This document shows positions 9,360-18,508 of a stretch of 64,000 nucleotides of DNA, one piece after another. The stretch is from Rhodanobacter sp. (GTDB taxonomy: Bacteria; Pseudomonadota; Gammaproteobacteria; Xanthomonadales; Rhodanobacteraceae). Position numbers and translations under genes: made by a program. Position 1 is the first letter of the stretch. Every line of letters starts with the position of its first letter. The stretch is taken from assembly GCA_030148505.1 (NCBI GenBank), contig JASBTI010000029.1, forward strand, positions 21,101-85,100, in the 5' to 3' direction. The notes under the pieces were generated by a model that was not told the DNA's origin, did no database searches, and saw nothing but the letters and a program-made list of their open reading frames with translations.

Positions 9360-10027
9360 ATCAGGCAGACATGAATCTGGACGCCCGGGAAAGCCTTTCG
9401 GCCGGCATTGATGGCGAGCTGAGGCGAGAAGAGTTGCGCTTCATGTTACGACGGCTTGACCACGACGTCTCACTGCAACAGGCATGGGGAAATTATCACC
9501 TTGCTCGCGATGGCCTGCGGCGTGAGCTGCCGGCGATGGCAAGCAGCGGGTTTGCGGCCAGGGTAATGCAGGCGATCGAGCAGGAGACCATCCCCGCAGT
9601 CAGTCCGGCCCGACGAAATCACTGGTTACGCTGGTCGGCGGGCGGCGCGATTGCCGCCAGTGTGGCTGCGGCGGCCTTGATGATCGGGCAGCCGATGGGC
9701 GACGCCGAACAGACTGCCGTCAATGCGTCGCATCAGGCCAGCGCGCTTGCCAGTGCGGCGCGGCACCCGGTTGCTCCTACCAAGGCGTCAGGCATGCCGG
9801 CGGTAGTGCCGCCGTGGCTGAGTGGCAATGCGGCTGGCATGCTGAGCCAGCGAGCCTCGTTCGGCGAGGATCAGTCCAGCAACCCGGGGCGGATTGCCGC
9901 GTATCCGTCCTTGCGCCGTTACCGCACGCTGGACAACAACGATGGCACCTACTTGCTGTTGTTGAATCAGCAGCAACCTTCCGTTGAGCAAACCGTTCCG
10001 CAACAGGCGACGATCTCCGCACAGTAG
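9356..10027 (+). CDS. rseA: Anti-sigma-E factor RseA
   Basis: This is a single-pass inner-membrane anti-sigma factor that binds RpoE until site-1 and site-2 proteolysis releases it. The N-terminal cytoplasmic domain (about 1-85) has the RseA_N hallmark ESLSAGIDGELRREELRFML. One membrane segment follows at about 90-108 (WLRWSAGGAIAASVAAAALM), then a Ser/Ala/Gln-rich periplasmic tail. It is translationally coupled to rpoE. The periplasmic protector gene rseB, which follows rseA in enterobacteria and pseudomonads, is absent here; mucD follows instead, as reported for Xanthomonas. Confidence 0.9.
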   Translation: MNQADMNLDARESLSAGIDGELRREELRFMLRRLDHDVSLQQAWGNYHLARDGLRRELPAMASSGFAARVMQAIEQETIPAVSPARRNHWLRWSAGGAIAASVAAAALMIGQPMGDAEQTAVNASHQASALASAARHPVAPTKASGMPAVVPPWLSGNAAGMLSQRASFGEDQSSNPGRIAAYPSLRRYRTLDNNDGTYLLLLNQQQPSVEQTVPQQATISAQ

Positions 10028-10184
10028 TTTTGCCCGCGTGAGAGTCCGCGCGTGAACCCGCTAATTTTCTGACAGTGCCCAGTCATGCGGTTGCATGGTC
10101 AGCGTTGCGGAACGCGTGTGGAAGACGATAACCCCAACCCCAGGGCCGCCGGGTCCGGTCCGAACTCAAACTTGAGGAGCAGTC

Positions 10185-11639
10185 ATGAGTCATTCCATCT
10201 TGCGCACCCTCGCATGTTCCGCGTTGCTGGGTATTGCGACAGTCAGCGGCGTGCAGGCGCAGACCGCCTCGAGCGCCAGCTCCCTACCGGATTTTACCGG
10301 GATCGTGCAAAAGAACGCGCCAGCCGTCGTACACGTCGAAGCCAAATACAGCGGCAACAGCCCAGCACAATCCATGCAGCCTGGCCAACAGCTGGCGCCC
10401 GGTGATCCTCAGGCGGAGATTTTGCGTCGCTTCTTCGGGATGCCGATGATTCCCTCTCCGCAGGAGCAGGCCCATATTTCCGTTGGTTCAGGGTTCATCA
10501 TTTCCCGCGACGGCTACATTCTTACCAACAATCACGTGGTGGCAGGAGCCGATTCGGTCACCGTGCGATTGCAGGATCGACGAACCTTCACCGCCAAGGT
10601 GGTCGGTACCGACCCGAAATACGATATCGCCTTGCTCAAGGTGAAAGACGGCGACAACTTGCCAACCGTGACCATCGGTGATTCGCGCAGCCTCAAGGCC
10701 GGGCAGTGGGTGCTGGCGATCGGTTCGCCGTTTGGCTTTGATTACACGGTCACCCAAGGCATCGTCAGTGCAGTGGGACGCAATCTAGGAAGCGGCGACC
10801 AGCCCTATACATCGTTCATCCAGACCGATGTGCCGATCAATCGCGGCAATTCCGGTGGTCCGCTGTTCAACATGAAGGGACAAGTGGTCGGCATCAATTC
10901 CCAGATTTATTCCAATACCGGGGGTTATCTGGGCGTGGCGTTCTCGATCCCGATTGATGTGGCGATGAACGCGGTGCAACAGCTCAAGACCAAGGGTTAT
11001 GTCACCCGTGGACAGCTTGGCGTCAGTGTCCAGACGGTCAGCGATGCCATGGTCAAGGCGCTCAAGCTGGCAGACGGAACCGGTGCGGCCGTAGCCTCCG
11101 TGTCGGCGGATTCCGGGGCCGAAAAAGCCGGCATCCAGCCAGGCGACATCATTCTCGCCTACAACGGCCAGACCCTGCGTCAGGCGTCGGATCTGCCGCC
11201 ACTGGTTGGCATGACCAAGCCGGGGACCAAGGTGCCGGTCGAGATCTTGCGCGATGGCAAGAAAATCACCCTGATGGTAACCATCGGCGAAATGCCCAGG
11301 GACCAGAGCGGTGTAGACAATCACCAAGGCACGGCGGCATCTGAAACCGGTTCCGCGGCCCTGGGGCTGAGCGTGAAGTCGATGGACAGCGATACGCGTC
11401 AGCAGTTGGGCTTGAAATCCGGCCAAGGCGTGATCATCAGCAACATCAGCGGCGCGGTGGCCGCCCAGGCCGGTTTGCAGCAGGGCGATGTGATCCTGAT
11501 GGTCAACCAGCAGAAGATCGGCAGCGTGGCGGCGTTCCGCAAGGCGACCGAAGGCGTGAAAGCCGGCAGTACGGTGCTGTTGCTAGTGCGTCACGGAGAT
11601 CAGAGCGGCTTTGTCGCCCTGACGGTGCCGAAGAAGTAG
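10185..11639 (+). CDS. mucD: Periplasmic Do-family serine protease (DegP/MucD)
   Basis: This 484-residue protease/chaperone degrades misfolded envelope proteins. A signal peptide (cleavage near VQAQT, residue 26) precedes the trypsin-like domain, with catalytic triad H117 (TNNHVVAG), D147 (YDIALLKV) and S223 (RGNSGGPLF). Two PDZ domains follow (about 270-365 and 380-480). The start at 10185 has a GAGGAG ribosome-binding site. It lies 157 bases after rseA, within the sigma-E locus, and is the expected quality-control output and regulator of that pathway. The missing rseB makes it the only periplasmic member of the local operon. Confidence 0.95.
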   Translation: MSHSILRTLACSALLGIATVSGVQAQTASSASSLPDFTGIVQKNAPAVVHVEAKYSGNSPAQSMQPGQQLAPGDPQAEILRRFFGMPMIPSPQEQAHISVGSGFIISRDGYILTNNHVVAGADSVTVRLQDRRTFTAKVVGTDPKYDIALLKVKDGDNLPTVTIGDSRSLKAGQWVLAIGSPFGFDYTVTQGIVSAVGRNLGSGDQPYTSFIQTDVPINRGNSGGPLFNMKGQVVGINSQIYSNTGGYLGVAFSIPIDVAMNAVQQLKTKGYVTRGQLGVSVQTVSDAMVKALKLADGTGAAVASVSADSGAEKAGIQPGDIILAYNGQTLRQASDLPPLVGMTKPGTKVPVEILRDGKKITLMVTIGEMPRDQSGVDNHQGTAASETGSAALGLSVKSMDSDTRQQLGLKSGQGVIISNISGAVAAQAGLQQGDVILMVNQQKIGSVAAFRKATEGVKAGSTVLLLVRHGDQSGFVALTVPKK

Positions 11640-11663
11640 TCGCCGATTTTCGCTGTCATGTGC

Positions 11664-11701
11664 GCGCCAGGAGGGCATCCCCGCGGATGCTCTCCTGGCG
11701 C
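11664..11701. terminator. Strong hairpin between mucD and lepA
   Basis: GCGCCAGGAGGGCATCC pairs with GGATGCTCTCCTGGCGC around a CCGC loop with one internal mismatch, 24 bases after mucD. There is no T run after it, so it may act as an RNA-stabilising or attenuating hairpin and not as a complete intrinsic terminator. Confidence 0.55.
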
Positions 11702-11856
11702 CGTGTGATGGTCGTCCGCGATAGCCATGGGTACGGCAAGGCGACGGCCCCTCGGTTACATGCGACAATGCCGGGTTCGCATTACCATTCCGGTGATGCG
11801 CCGCCAGCTGCTGACGCAAGGCGGTCACCCCCAGTCCGACAGGCCGCCAGCGCTCC

Positions 11857-13659
11857 ATGGAATTGATCCGCAACTTCTCCATCATTGCCCATATCGACCA
11901 TGGCAAATCCACCCTGGCGGACCGGATCATCCAGATTTGCGGTGGCCTGGCCGAGCGCGAAATGGAAGCTCAGGTGCTTGACACCAATCCGATCGAGCGA
12001 GAGCGCGGGATCACCATCAAGGCACAGTCGGTATCGCTGCCGTACACTGCGCGCGACGGCAAGACCTACCAGCTCAACTTCATCGACACCCCCGGTCACG
12101 TGGACTTTTCCTATGAGGTCAGCCGCTCGCTGGCGGCCTGCGAAGGCGCGCTGCTGGTGGTCGATGCGGCGCAGGGGGTCGAGGCGCAGTCGGTGGCCAA
12201 CTGTTACACCGCCGTGGAGCAGGGGCTGGAAGTGGTACCGGTACTGAACAAGATCGATTTGCCGACCGCCGATATCGACAAGGTGAAGGGCGAGATCGAG
12301 GCGGTGATCGGTATCGACGCTACCGACGCGGTGGCGATCAGCGCCAAGACCGGCCTCAACGTGGTCGAGGTGCTGGAGGCGATCATCGCCCGCATCCCGC
12401 CGCCCAAGCCACGCGACAGCGACCGGCTGCAGGCGCTGATCATCGATTCCTGGTTCGACAATTACCTCGGTGTCGTCTCGTTGGTGCGAGTGATGCAGGG
12501 TGAGATCAAGCCCGGCGACAAGCTGTTGGTGATGTCCACCGGACGCACCCACGATGTCGGCGAGGTCGGCGTGTTCACCCCCAAGCGCAAGAAGCTGGAG
12601 AAACTCGGAGCCGGCGAGGTGGGCTGGATCAATGCCTCGATCAAGAATGTGCATGGTGCGCCGGTTGGCGACACCTTGACGCACGCTGGCAAGCCGGCCG
12701 ACAAGCCCTTGCCCGGTTTTCAGCAGATGCAGCCGCGCGTGTTTTCAGGCCTTTTTCCGGTGTCCTCGGACGACTACCCCGCGCTGCGTGAGGCGCTGGA
12801 CAAATTGCGGCTCAACGATGCTGCGCTTTTTTTCGAACCGGAGTCGTCCGAAGCCATGGGTTTCGGTTTCCGTTGCGGCTTCCTCGGCATGCTGCACATG
12901 GAGATCGTGCAGGAGCGGCTGGAGCGCGAGTACGGCCTGGACCTGATCACCACCGCACCGACCGTGGTCTATGAGGTGCTGAAAAGCGACGGTACGACGA
13001 TGCTGCTGGACAATCCGGCCAAGCTGCCGACGAACTCCAGCCTGGTGCAAGAGATCCGCGAGCCGATCATTGTCGCTAACATCTTGGTGCCGAAAGAACC
13101 GCCAGAACATGTGGGTGCCGTGATCAAACTCTGCCAGGAGAAGCGCGGTGTACAGCGCTCGATCCAGTATCTGGCGACGCAAGTGCAGATCAGCTATGAA
13201 ATGCCGTTGGCCGAAGTGGTGATGGATTTCTTCGATCGCCTGAAGTCGGTGTCGCGCGGCTATGCGTCGATGGATTACCACTTCGACCGTTTCGAGGCCG
13301 GCCCGTTCGTACGGACCGATGTGCTGATCAACGGTGACCGCGTCGACGCATTGAGCTTGATCATGCACCGCAGCCACGCCGAGCGCCGTGGCCGCGAGCT
13401 GGTCGAACGGATGAAGGAGCTGATTCCACGTCAGCAGTTCGACGTGGCGATCCAGGCTGCTATCGGTGCGCAGATCATCGCGCGTTCCACCGTCAAGGCG
13501 TTGCGCAAGAACGTTCTGGCGAAATGCTATGGCGGCGATGTCAGTCGCAAAAAGAAATTGCTGGAAAAGCAGAAAGAAGGCAAGAAACGCATGAAGCAGG
13601 TCGGTCGGGTGGAAATTCCACAGGAAGCCTTCCTTGCCGTGCTGAAAGCCGATAAATAA
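11857..13659 (+). CDS. lepA: Elongation factor 4 (LepA), ribosome back-translocase GTPase
   Basis: LepA is a ribosome-bound translational GTPase thought to act on stalled or misassembled ribosomes. The 600-residue protein matches family length. G1 is AHIDHGKST (residues 11-19), the switch II motif is [11 protein letters not shown] and G4 is NKIDLPTAD. The LepA-specific C-terminal domain contains the conserved [13 protein letters not shown] and ends with a Lys-rich tail ([19 protein letters not shown]). The start is unambiguous because the family begins [14 protein letters not shown]. lepB follows 23 bases downstream, the classical lepA-lepB operon. Confidence 0.97.
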   Translation: MELIRNFSIIAHIDHGKSTLADRIIQICGGLAEREMEAQVLDTNPIERERGITIKAQSVSLPYTARDGKTYQLNFIDTPGHVDFSYEVSRSLAACEGALLVVDAAQGVEAQSVANCYTAVEQGLEVVPVLNKIDLPTADIDKVKGEIEAVIGIDATDAVAISAKTGLNVVEVLEAIIARIPPPKPRDSDRLQALIIDSWFDNYLGVVSLVRVMQGEIKPGDKLLVMSTGRTHDVGEVGVFTPKRKKLEKLGAGEVGWINASIKNVHGAPVGDTLTHAGKPADKPLPGFQQMQPRVFSGLFPVSSDDYPALREALDKLRLNDAALFFEPESSEAMGFGFRCGFLGMLHMEIVQERLEREYGLDLITTAPTVVYEVLKSDGTTMLLDNPAKLPTNSSLVQEIREPIIVANILVPKEPPEHVGAVIKLCQEKRGVQRSIQYLATQVQISYEMPLAEVVMDFFDRLKSVSRGYASMDYHFDRFEAGPFVRTDVLINGDRVDALSLIMHRSHAERRGRELVERMKELIPRQQFDVAIQAAIGAQIIARSTVKALRKNVLAKCYGGDVSRKKKLLEKQKEGKKRMKQVGRVEIPQEAFLAVLKADK

Positions 13660-13682
13660 CGAAGGCGATCTGGAGTCAGGGC

Positions 13683-14594
13683 ATGGAATTTGATTTTGCG
13701 GCGATTTTGCTTGGCCTTACCGTGTTGTTCGGCCTGGTATGGGGGCTGGATCGGCTGGTTTTCTACAAGCGGCGCAAGGCGCGTCTGGACGCTGCTGGCG
13801 TGGACTACAGCGATCCGGTGGCCGTGGACTGGGCACGGTCGCTGTTCCCCGTCGTGCTGGTGGTCTTGCTGTTGCGCTCGTTCGTGGCGGAGCCGTTCCG
13901 GATTCCCTCCGGATCGATGATGCCGACCTTGGACGTAGGCGATTTCATTCTGGTCAACAAATTCGCCTATGGACTGCGACTGCCCGTGTTCAACACCAAG
14001 ATTCTCGACCTGGGTGAACCCAAACGGGGCGATGTGGTGGTATTTCGTTTTCCGGGCTACCTGTGCCGTGACGGCGGCAAACTGGTACGTAGCGGCGACA
14101 TGACCTGCGACAATCCGCATGAGCCGGTGAAAAAAGAAAACTGGATCAAGCGGGTGATCGGATTACCGGGCGACACCATCCAATCGCATGGCTCCGAGTT
14201 GTTCATCAACGGCAAGTTGGTCACTGCCGATGAGATAGGCCCCTACCAGGGCAATCCTAAGCGTAGCGTCGACCAGATGATGCTCGCGATGGGTGCAACA
14301 GTATGGAACGAGCACCTGCCACGCCCCGATGGCAGCACGGTCAACCATATGATCGCGCGGATGCCTGCCTACACCATGCCCAATTCGATTCCCAACGACA
14401 AAGTGCCGTCCAAGGTGCCGCCGGGTTGCTACCTGGTCATGGGCGACAACCGCAACGACAGCCTGGATGGTCGCTGGTGGGGCTGCATGCCGGAGAAAAA
14501 CCTGGCCGGCAAGGCGTTTCTGATCTGGATGAGCTGGAAAGGCTGGGGCACCGGCGGGGTCGACTTCTCCCGCATCGGAACCGTGATTCATTAA
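13683..14594 (+). CDS. lepB: Signal peptidase I
   Basis: The enzyme removes signal peptides from secreted proteins at the periplasmic face of the inner membrane. Two N-terminal membrane segments (about 4-24 and 53-68) are followed by the catalytic Ser78 in FRIPSGSMMPTL and the general-base Lys156 in NWIKRVIGLPGD. The conserved box MGDNRNDSLDGRWWG lies near residues 256-270. The 303-residue length is usual. It lies in the lepA-lepB-DUF4845-rnc-era series, so co-expression with translation and RNA-processing genes is likely. Confidence 0.97.
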   Translation: MEFDFAAILLGLTVLFGLVWGLDRLVFYKRRKARLDAAGVDYSDPVAVDWARSLFPVVLVVLLLRSFVAEPFRIPSGSMMPTLDVGDFILVNKFAYGLRLPVFNTKILDLGEPKRGDVVVFRFPGYLCRDGGKLVRSGDMTCDNPHEPVKKENWIKRVIGLPGDTIQSHGSELFINGKLVTADEIGPYQGNPKRSVDQMMLAMGATVWNEHLPRPDGSTVNHMIARMPAYTMPNSIPNDKVPSKVPPGCYLVMGDNRNDSLDGRWWGCMPEKNLAGKAFLIWMSWKGWGTGGVDFSRIGTVIH

Positions 14595-14760
14595 TCAGAA
14601 TGAGGCGCGGCAATCTGAATCGGGCAGGGTGTCGCGGACAAGGTCCGGAGGCCACTGGCATAATCGGTCGGAAAGTCGGTGTGTCGGGCCATCGGACGCA
14701 AGGCATACACACGGTCTTTCACAGGTGATTACGCCGCGCAAGCGGCATAGCGAGGGGACT

Positions 14761-15144
14761 ATGAAATCGAAGCAGTCGGGCATCACCTTGATCGGGTTTC
14801 TGATCGTCATGGTCGTCGTGGGTTTCTTCGGCTTCACGGCGATGAAACTGGTGCCTTCATATTCCGAGTACTTGGGTGTGGTCAAGGCGATGAAGCAGAT
14901 TTCCAGCAGTGGCACCAATGGAAAGTCGCTGGATGAAATTCGTCGGGAACTGATGTTCAAGATGAGTTTCCAGTATGTTGACGATTCGACCATCAGACCT
15001 TCCGACATCACCATCGACCGAAACTCAGGAGGCGCCAGCAGCCTGCATGTCGTCTACGACAAGAAAATTCCATTCATGTACAACATCGACTTCCTGCTGC
15101 ACTTCGACAAGAGCGTGCCCTTGCAGGGCAATGTAGGTCAGTAA
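14761..15144 (+). CDS. DUF4845 small membrane protein
   Basis: The 127-residue protein has a short positive N-terminus, then one hydrophobic segment (ITLIGFLIVMVVVGFFGF, about 8-25) resembling a type IV pilin-like or type II anchor, and a soluble C-terminal domain. DUF4845 genes sit between lepB and rnc in many beta- and gammaproteobacteria, exactly as here; no function is established. The start at 14761 follows a GAGGGG ribosome-binding site, and rnc begins three bases after the stop, so translational coupling is likely. Confidence 0.85.
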   Translation: MKSKQSGITLIGFLIVMVVVGFFGFTAMKLVPSYSEYLGVVKAMKQISSSGTNGKSLDEIRRELMFKMSFQYVDDSTIRPSDITIDRNSGGASSLHVVYDKKIPFMYNIDFLLHFDKSVPLQGNVGQ

Positions 15145-15147
15145 GCT

Positions 15148-15807
15148 TTGAGTCTTTCTTACCGTTTCAGCGACCCGGGGTTGCGTGAACTGGCTTTGAC
15201 CCACCGTAGCGTCGGCAAGCCCAACAACGAGCGGCTGGAATTTCTGGGGGATGCTCTGCTTGGTGCGATCATCGCCGAGATGCTTTACGAAGTGCATCCC
15301 AAGGCCAGTGAAGGAGAGTTGTCGCGTTTGCGCGCGCAGCTGGTCAACGGGCAGGCACTGGCCTGCACAGCGCGCGAGCTGGCGCTTGGCGATGAGCTGA
15401 AGCTCGGCTCGGGCGAGCTCAAGACTGGTGGCTTCCGGCGTGATTCGATTCTCGCCGATGCCTTTGAAGCCATGGTTGCCGCGGTCTATCTGGACGGTGG
15501 CTTTGATGCCTGTCGGCAGAGCGTGCGCGAGCTGTTCGGTGAGCAGATTGCCGCGTTGCGGCGATCCTCCAAGGATGCCAAGACGCGCCTGCAGGAGTGG
15601 TTGCAAGCGGGAGGCTGGCCGTTGCCGCAATACCAGCTGACGGCCAGTCACGGAGAGGATCACGCCAAGACCTTCGATGTCAGCTGCAGCATCGGCGAGC
15701 CGCATCCGATACAAGCCCATGCCAGCGGCAGCAGCCGCCGCAACGCGGAGCAGGACGCGGCCGAAAGCGTGCTCAACCAGCTACTGGAGCGGCATCGCCG
15801 CCCCTGA
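15148..15807 (+). CDS. rnc: Ribonuclease III
   Basis: RNase III cleaves double-stranded RNA in rRNA maturation and mRNA decay. The catalytic signature [13 protein letters not shown] is at about residues 27-39, with the second acidic motif [15 protein letters not shown] (about 106-120). A double-stranded RNA-binding domain fills the C-terminus ([11 protein letters not shown] onwards). The start is TTG at 15148, three bases after the DUF4845 stop; no ATG is available in a suitable place. At 219 residues it is of normal length. era follows about 150 bases later. Confidence 0.95.
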   Translation: MSLSYRFSDPGLRELALTHRSVGKPNNERLEFLGDALLGAIIAEMLYEVHPKASEGELSRLRAQLVNGQALACTARELALGDELKLGSGELKTGGFRRDSILADAFEAMVAAVYLDGGFDACRQSVRELFGEQIAALRRSSKDAKTRLQEWLQAGGWPLPQYQLTASHGEDHAKTFDVSCSIGEPHPIQAHASGSSRRNAEQDAAESVLNQLLERHRRP

Positions 15808-15958
15808 ACCCCGCCGCACACGGCACTTTGGCGCCCCCGCTTGGACTGTCACTGCGGTCGTGTCATACCGATTCGGCGTGATGACCAACGTGGTCGGTCT
15901 GCCTGCCATGGCCAGCGACCCATTACACTTGCTCCCCGACCAGTCGAGTAGTTCACCC

Positions 15959-16900
15959 ATGAATGACCCCCAGGAATCCGCTGCTGAACACGACGACAGT
16001 CTGCCCCATGCCGACTTCCGTTGCGGCCTGGTGGCCCTGGCCGGGCGCCCGAACGTAGGCAAGTCAACCTTGCTCAATGCGTTGATCGGTTACCGCCTGT
16101 CGATCGTCAGCCCGCGGCCGCAGACTACCCGTCATCGCATCCTGGGCATCGCCAGCAGTGAGGCGGGCCAAATCCTGTATGTCGACACGCCGGGTCTGCA
16201 TCGGGGCGCCAAGCGGGCGATGAACCGCAGTCTGAACCGCGCCGCACGTTCCGCCATCAGCGACGTCGAGCTGGTCGTTCAGGTGATCGAGGCCGGCCGC
16301 TGGACCGACGAGGACGAGGCGCTCTACGCCGCTCTGGTCGAGCAGGGAACGGCGCGGGTACTGGTGATCAACAAGGTCGATCTGAGCAAGGACAAGACTG
16401 CCATGCTGCCGTTTGTGGCTGAACTGACCAGTCGTCACAGCTACGACGAAATCCACTATGTCAGTGCACTCAAGAAACAAGGGCTGAAGGCGCTCGAGCA
16501 GGCATTGCTCAAGCGTCTGCCGATACGGGCGCCTGCATACGGCGAGGATGAAATCACCGATCGCAGCGAGCGTTTTCTTGCTGCCGAAATGGTCCGCGAG
16601 CAACTGATGCTGCGACTGGATCAGGAACTGCCGTATGCCACCACCGTCGAGATCGAGCAGTTCGGTGACCGGCCGGACGGGATTGCCGAAATCCACGCCG
16701 TGATCTGGGTTGAGCGCGATGGTCAGAAAGCCATCGTGATCGGCCACGGTGGCGCCCAGCTCAAGGCCATTGGCATGGGTGCCCGGCGTCATATGGAGCG
16801 CATGTTCGACCGCAAGGTGTTTCTCAAACTATGGGTCAAGGTGCGAGAGGGCTGGGCCGACGACGAAAACATGCTGAAGAAATTCGGCTATACGGATTAG
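15959..16900 (+). CDS. era: GTPase Era
   Basis: Era binds GTP and the 3' end of 16S rRNA during 30S assembly. G1 is [12 protein letters not shown]3 is VDTPGLH, G4 is NKVDLS, and the C-terminal KH domain carries [17 protein letters not shown] chose the ATG at 15959, which leaves a 20-residue acidic N-terminal extension; the frame is open back to 15677 inside rnc, but that part is in a shadow frame. Unlike in E. coli, rnc and era are separated by 150 bases. A purine/pyrimidine inverted repeat follows directly. Confidence 0.95.
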   Translation: MNDPQESAAEHDDSLPHADFRCGLVALAGRPNVGKSTLLNALIGYRLSIVSPRPQTTRHRILGIASSEAGQILYVDTPGLHRGAKRAMNRSLNRAARSAISDVELVVQVIEAGRWTDEDEALYAALVEQGTARVLVINKVDLSKDKTAMLPFVAELTSRHSYDEIHYVSALKKQGLKALEQALLKRLPIRAPAYGEDEITDRSERFLAAEMVREQLMLRLDQELPYATTVEIEQFGDRPDGIAEIHAVIWVERDGQKAIVIGHGGAQLKAIGMGARRHMERMFDRKVFLKLWVKVREGWADDENMLKKFGYTD

Positions 16901-16902
16901 AG

Positions 16903-17009
16903 CGAGGAGTGAGAAAGGAGGAATGAGAAACGAGAGAAAGGCAGAGATTGCGGATGCCTTCCCGCTTCTCTCTCATTTCTCACTCATCTCACCTCACTTC
17001 TGATTTTCC
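16903..17009. repeat. Purine/pyrimidine inverted repeat, copy 1 (era-recO)
   Basis: A purine-rich left arm (GAGGAGTGAGAAAGGAGG, then more GAGA runs) can pair with a pyrimidine-rich right arm (TCTCTCATTTCTCACTCATC) that ends in CACTTCTGATTTTCC directly before the recO ATG. The same architecture and the same right-hand end occur at 22754-22912. It fills nearly the whole era-recO gap, so it is both terminator-like and the leader of recO. Confidence 0.75.
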
Positions 17010-17717
17010 ATGCGCATCGAACAGCAGCCCGCCTATGTCCTTCATGCTCGTCCCTACCGGGAGACGTCCCTGCTGCTGGAGTGTCTAAGCCGCGAGCACG
17101 GCCGCATCGGCGTGGTCGCACGAGGAGTACGCGGTGAGCGCTCGCGGCTGCGTCGGGCCTTGCTCGAACCGTTCCAGCGGTTGGCGATGGACCTGCTGCT
17201 GCGTGGCGAACTGGCTACCCTGGTCGCTGTGGAGGCGGTGGGCACTACCCCTCGCCTGACCGGCAACGCAGCCTTGGCCGGACTCTACCTGAATGAACTG
17301 GTGGTGCGCCTGAGTGCCCGTCAGGATCCCATGCCGGCGCTGTTCGACGCCTATGCGCAGGTGCTCCCTGACCTGGTGTCGGGAACTTCGCTGGGTTGGA
17401 GCCTGCGACGTTTCGAGCGCGACCTGCTCGAGATTCTGGGTTACGGCTTGCAGTTGCATGGCGAAGCGCATACCGACGAACCGCTGGACTCGGAGGCAAG
17501 CTATCGCTACCAGGTCGAGCAGGGTGCCGTACGCTGCAGTGAAACCGATGCGCGGGCAGTACATGGTCGCGACCTGCTTGCCTTGCAGCACGATACGATG
17601 CCGGACAAGCCTGGCTTGAAGGCGCTGCGTGAAATGATGCGTGATGTCATCCGATTCCACCTTGGCGGCGGTGAATTGCGTGCATGGCGGGTTCTCGGCA
17701 TGGCGCTATCGCGCTGA
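17010..17717 (+). CDS. recO: DNA repair protein RecO
   Basis: RecO helps RecR load RecA onto SSB-coated single-stranded DNA. The 235-residue protein starts MRIEQQPAYVLHARPYRETS, the family N-terminal OB-fold start, and contains GRIGVVARGVRG and the helical C-terminal domain (LRRFERDLLEILGYGLQL). The usual zinc-binding cysteines are absent here, as in many proteobacterial RecO proteins. The ATG abuts the end of a repeat element whose last bases are TCTGATTTTCC, so no Shine-Dalgarno sequence is visible. Confidence 0.93.
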   Translation: MRIEQQPAYVLHARPYRETSLLLECLSREHGRIGVVARGVRGERSRLRRALLEPFQRLAMDLLLRGELATLVAVEAVGTTPRLTGNAALAGLYLNELVVRLSARQDPMPALFDAYAQVLPDLVSGTSLGWSLRRFERDLLEILGYGLQLHGEAHTDEPLDSEASYRYQVEQGAVRCSETDARAVHGRDLLALQHDTMPDKPGLKALREMMRDVIRFHLGGGELRAWRVLGMALSR

Positions 17718-17725
17718 CCCGCGGC

Positions 17726-18484
17726 TCAGGAGGCCAGCGCCCGCACCGTTTGCTGAAGGGCATTGCGGAAACAGCTCAGGTCGGGTACCCGGGATTCCGC
17801 GCGATCGAGTTGTTGCTGCAGCCGTACGGTCTGTGCGGAAAGTGCGGCGGCGCCGCAAAACCCGCACGACGACCGCAGGCGATGCAGACGTTCACGCAGG
17901 TTTTCCCGGTCATGACTCAGACTGTCCAGTTCCCGATCGAGCAGAATCAGTTCTTGCCGCAGCAGCGTGCGCAGCGCCTGCAGGGTCTGCGGGTCGCCAC
18001 TGCTGAGCATACCTGCGGTATCGTCGAGCATGGATGTCGCGTAGTGTCCGGTGGACACCAGCGCCAGCACCTGTAACAAGTCCTTCAGCGTACAGGGCTT
18101 TATCAGGATATGGCAGAAGCCGGCGGCCAGCAGGCGTTGGTCGTCGTGCAGCAGCGGGTCGGCGGTAGTGGCCACCGCCATGGTGTTTTTCGAGGCTGCA
18201 TCATGGGTGTGGCGTAGCTCGGCAAGCAGCGGAAGCGCCCCGCCCCCTGGCATGCGGCAGTCCAGCAACAGCAGGTCGAATGGTTCGATCCGGGCTCGCT
18301 CCAGCGCACTGACGCCATGCGCGCAGAGTTCAGGAATCGCACCAAATTGCCGCAATCCGTCGCCGATGAAGTGGCGGCTGGTAGCATCATCGTCGGCTAC
18401 CAATACGCGCAACGGCGCCGTTTGGGTAGTGTCGGTGGCACGATTTCCGGGTTGCGGCAGCATGACCCCATCCTTGTCGTTCAT
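17726..18484 (-). CDS. Orphan receiver-HPt phosphorelay protein
   Basis: The 252-residue protein joins a receiver domain (about 25-145; acidic pocket VADDD, phosphoacceptor D75 in LLLLDCRMPG, Lys129 in LIKPC) to a C-terminal helical HPt-like domain (about 155-252) with candidate phosphohistidine H201 in RLHRLRSSCGFCGA. Such a two-part protein would take phosphate from a hybrid kinase and pass it on. No histidine kinase or output regulator lies nearby, so it is an orphan. It starts 24 bases from the divergent YdbH-like gene and ends eight bases from recO. Confidence 0.8.
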   Translation of the reverse strand: MNDKDGVMLPQPGNRATDTTQTAPLRVLVADDDATSRHFIGDGLRQFGAIPELCAHGVSALERARIEPFDLLLLDCRMPGGGALPLLAELRHTHDAASKNTMAVATTADPLLHDDQRLLAAGFCHILIKPCTLKDLLQVLALVSTGHYATSMLDDTAGMLSSGDPQTLQALRTLLRQELILLDRELDSLSHDRENLRERLHRLRSSCGFCGAAALSAQTVRLQQQLDRAESRVPDLSCFRNALQQTVRALAS

Positions 18485-18508
18485 CTTTATTTGGCAGAAT
18501 GGCGCTAC

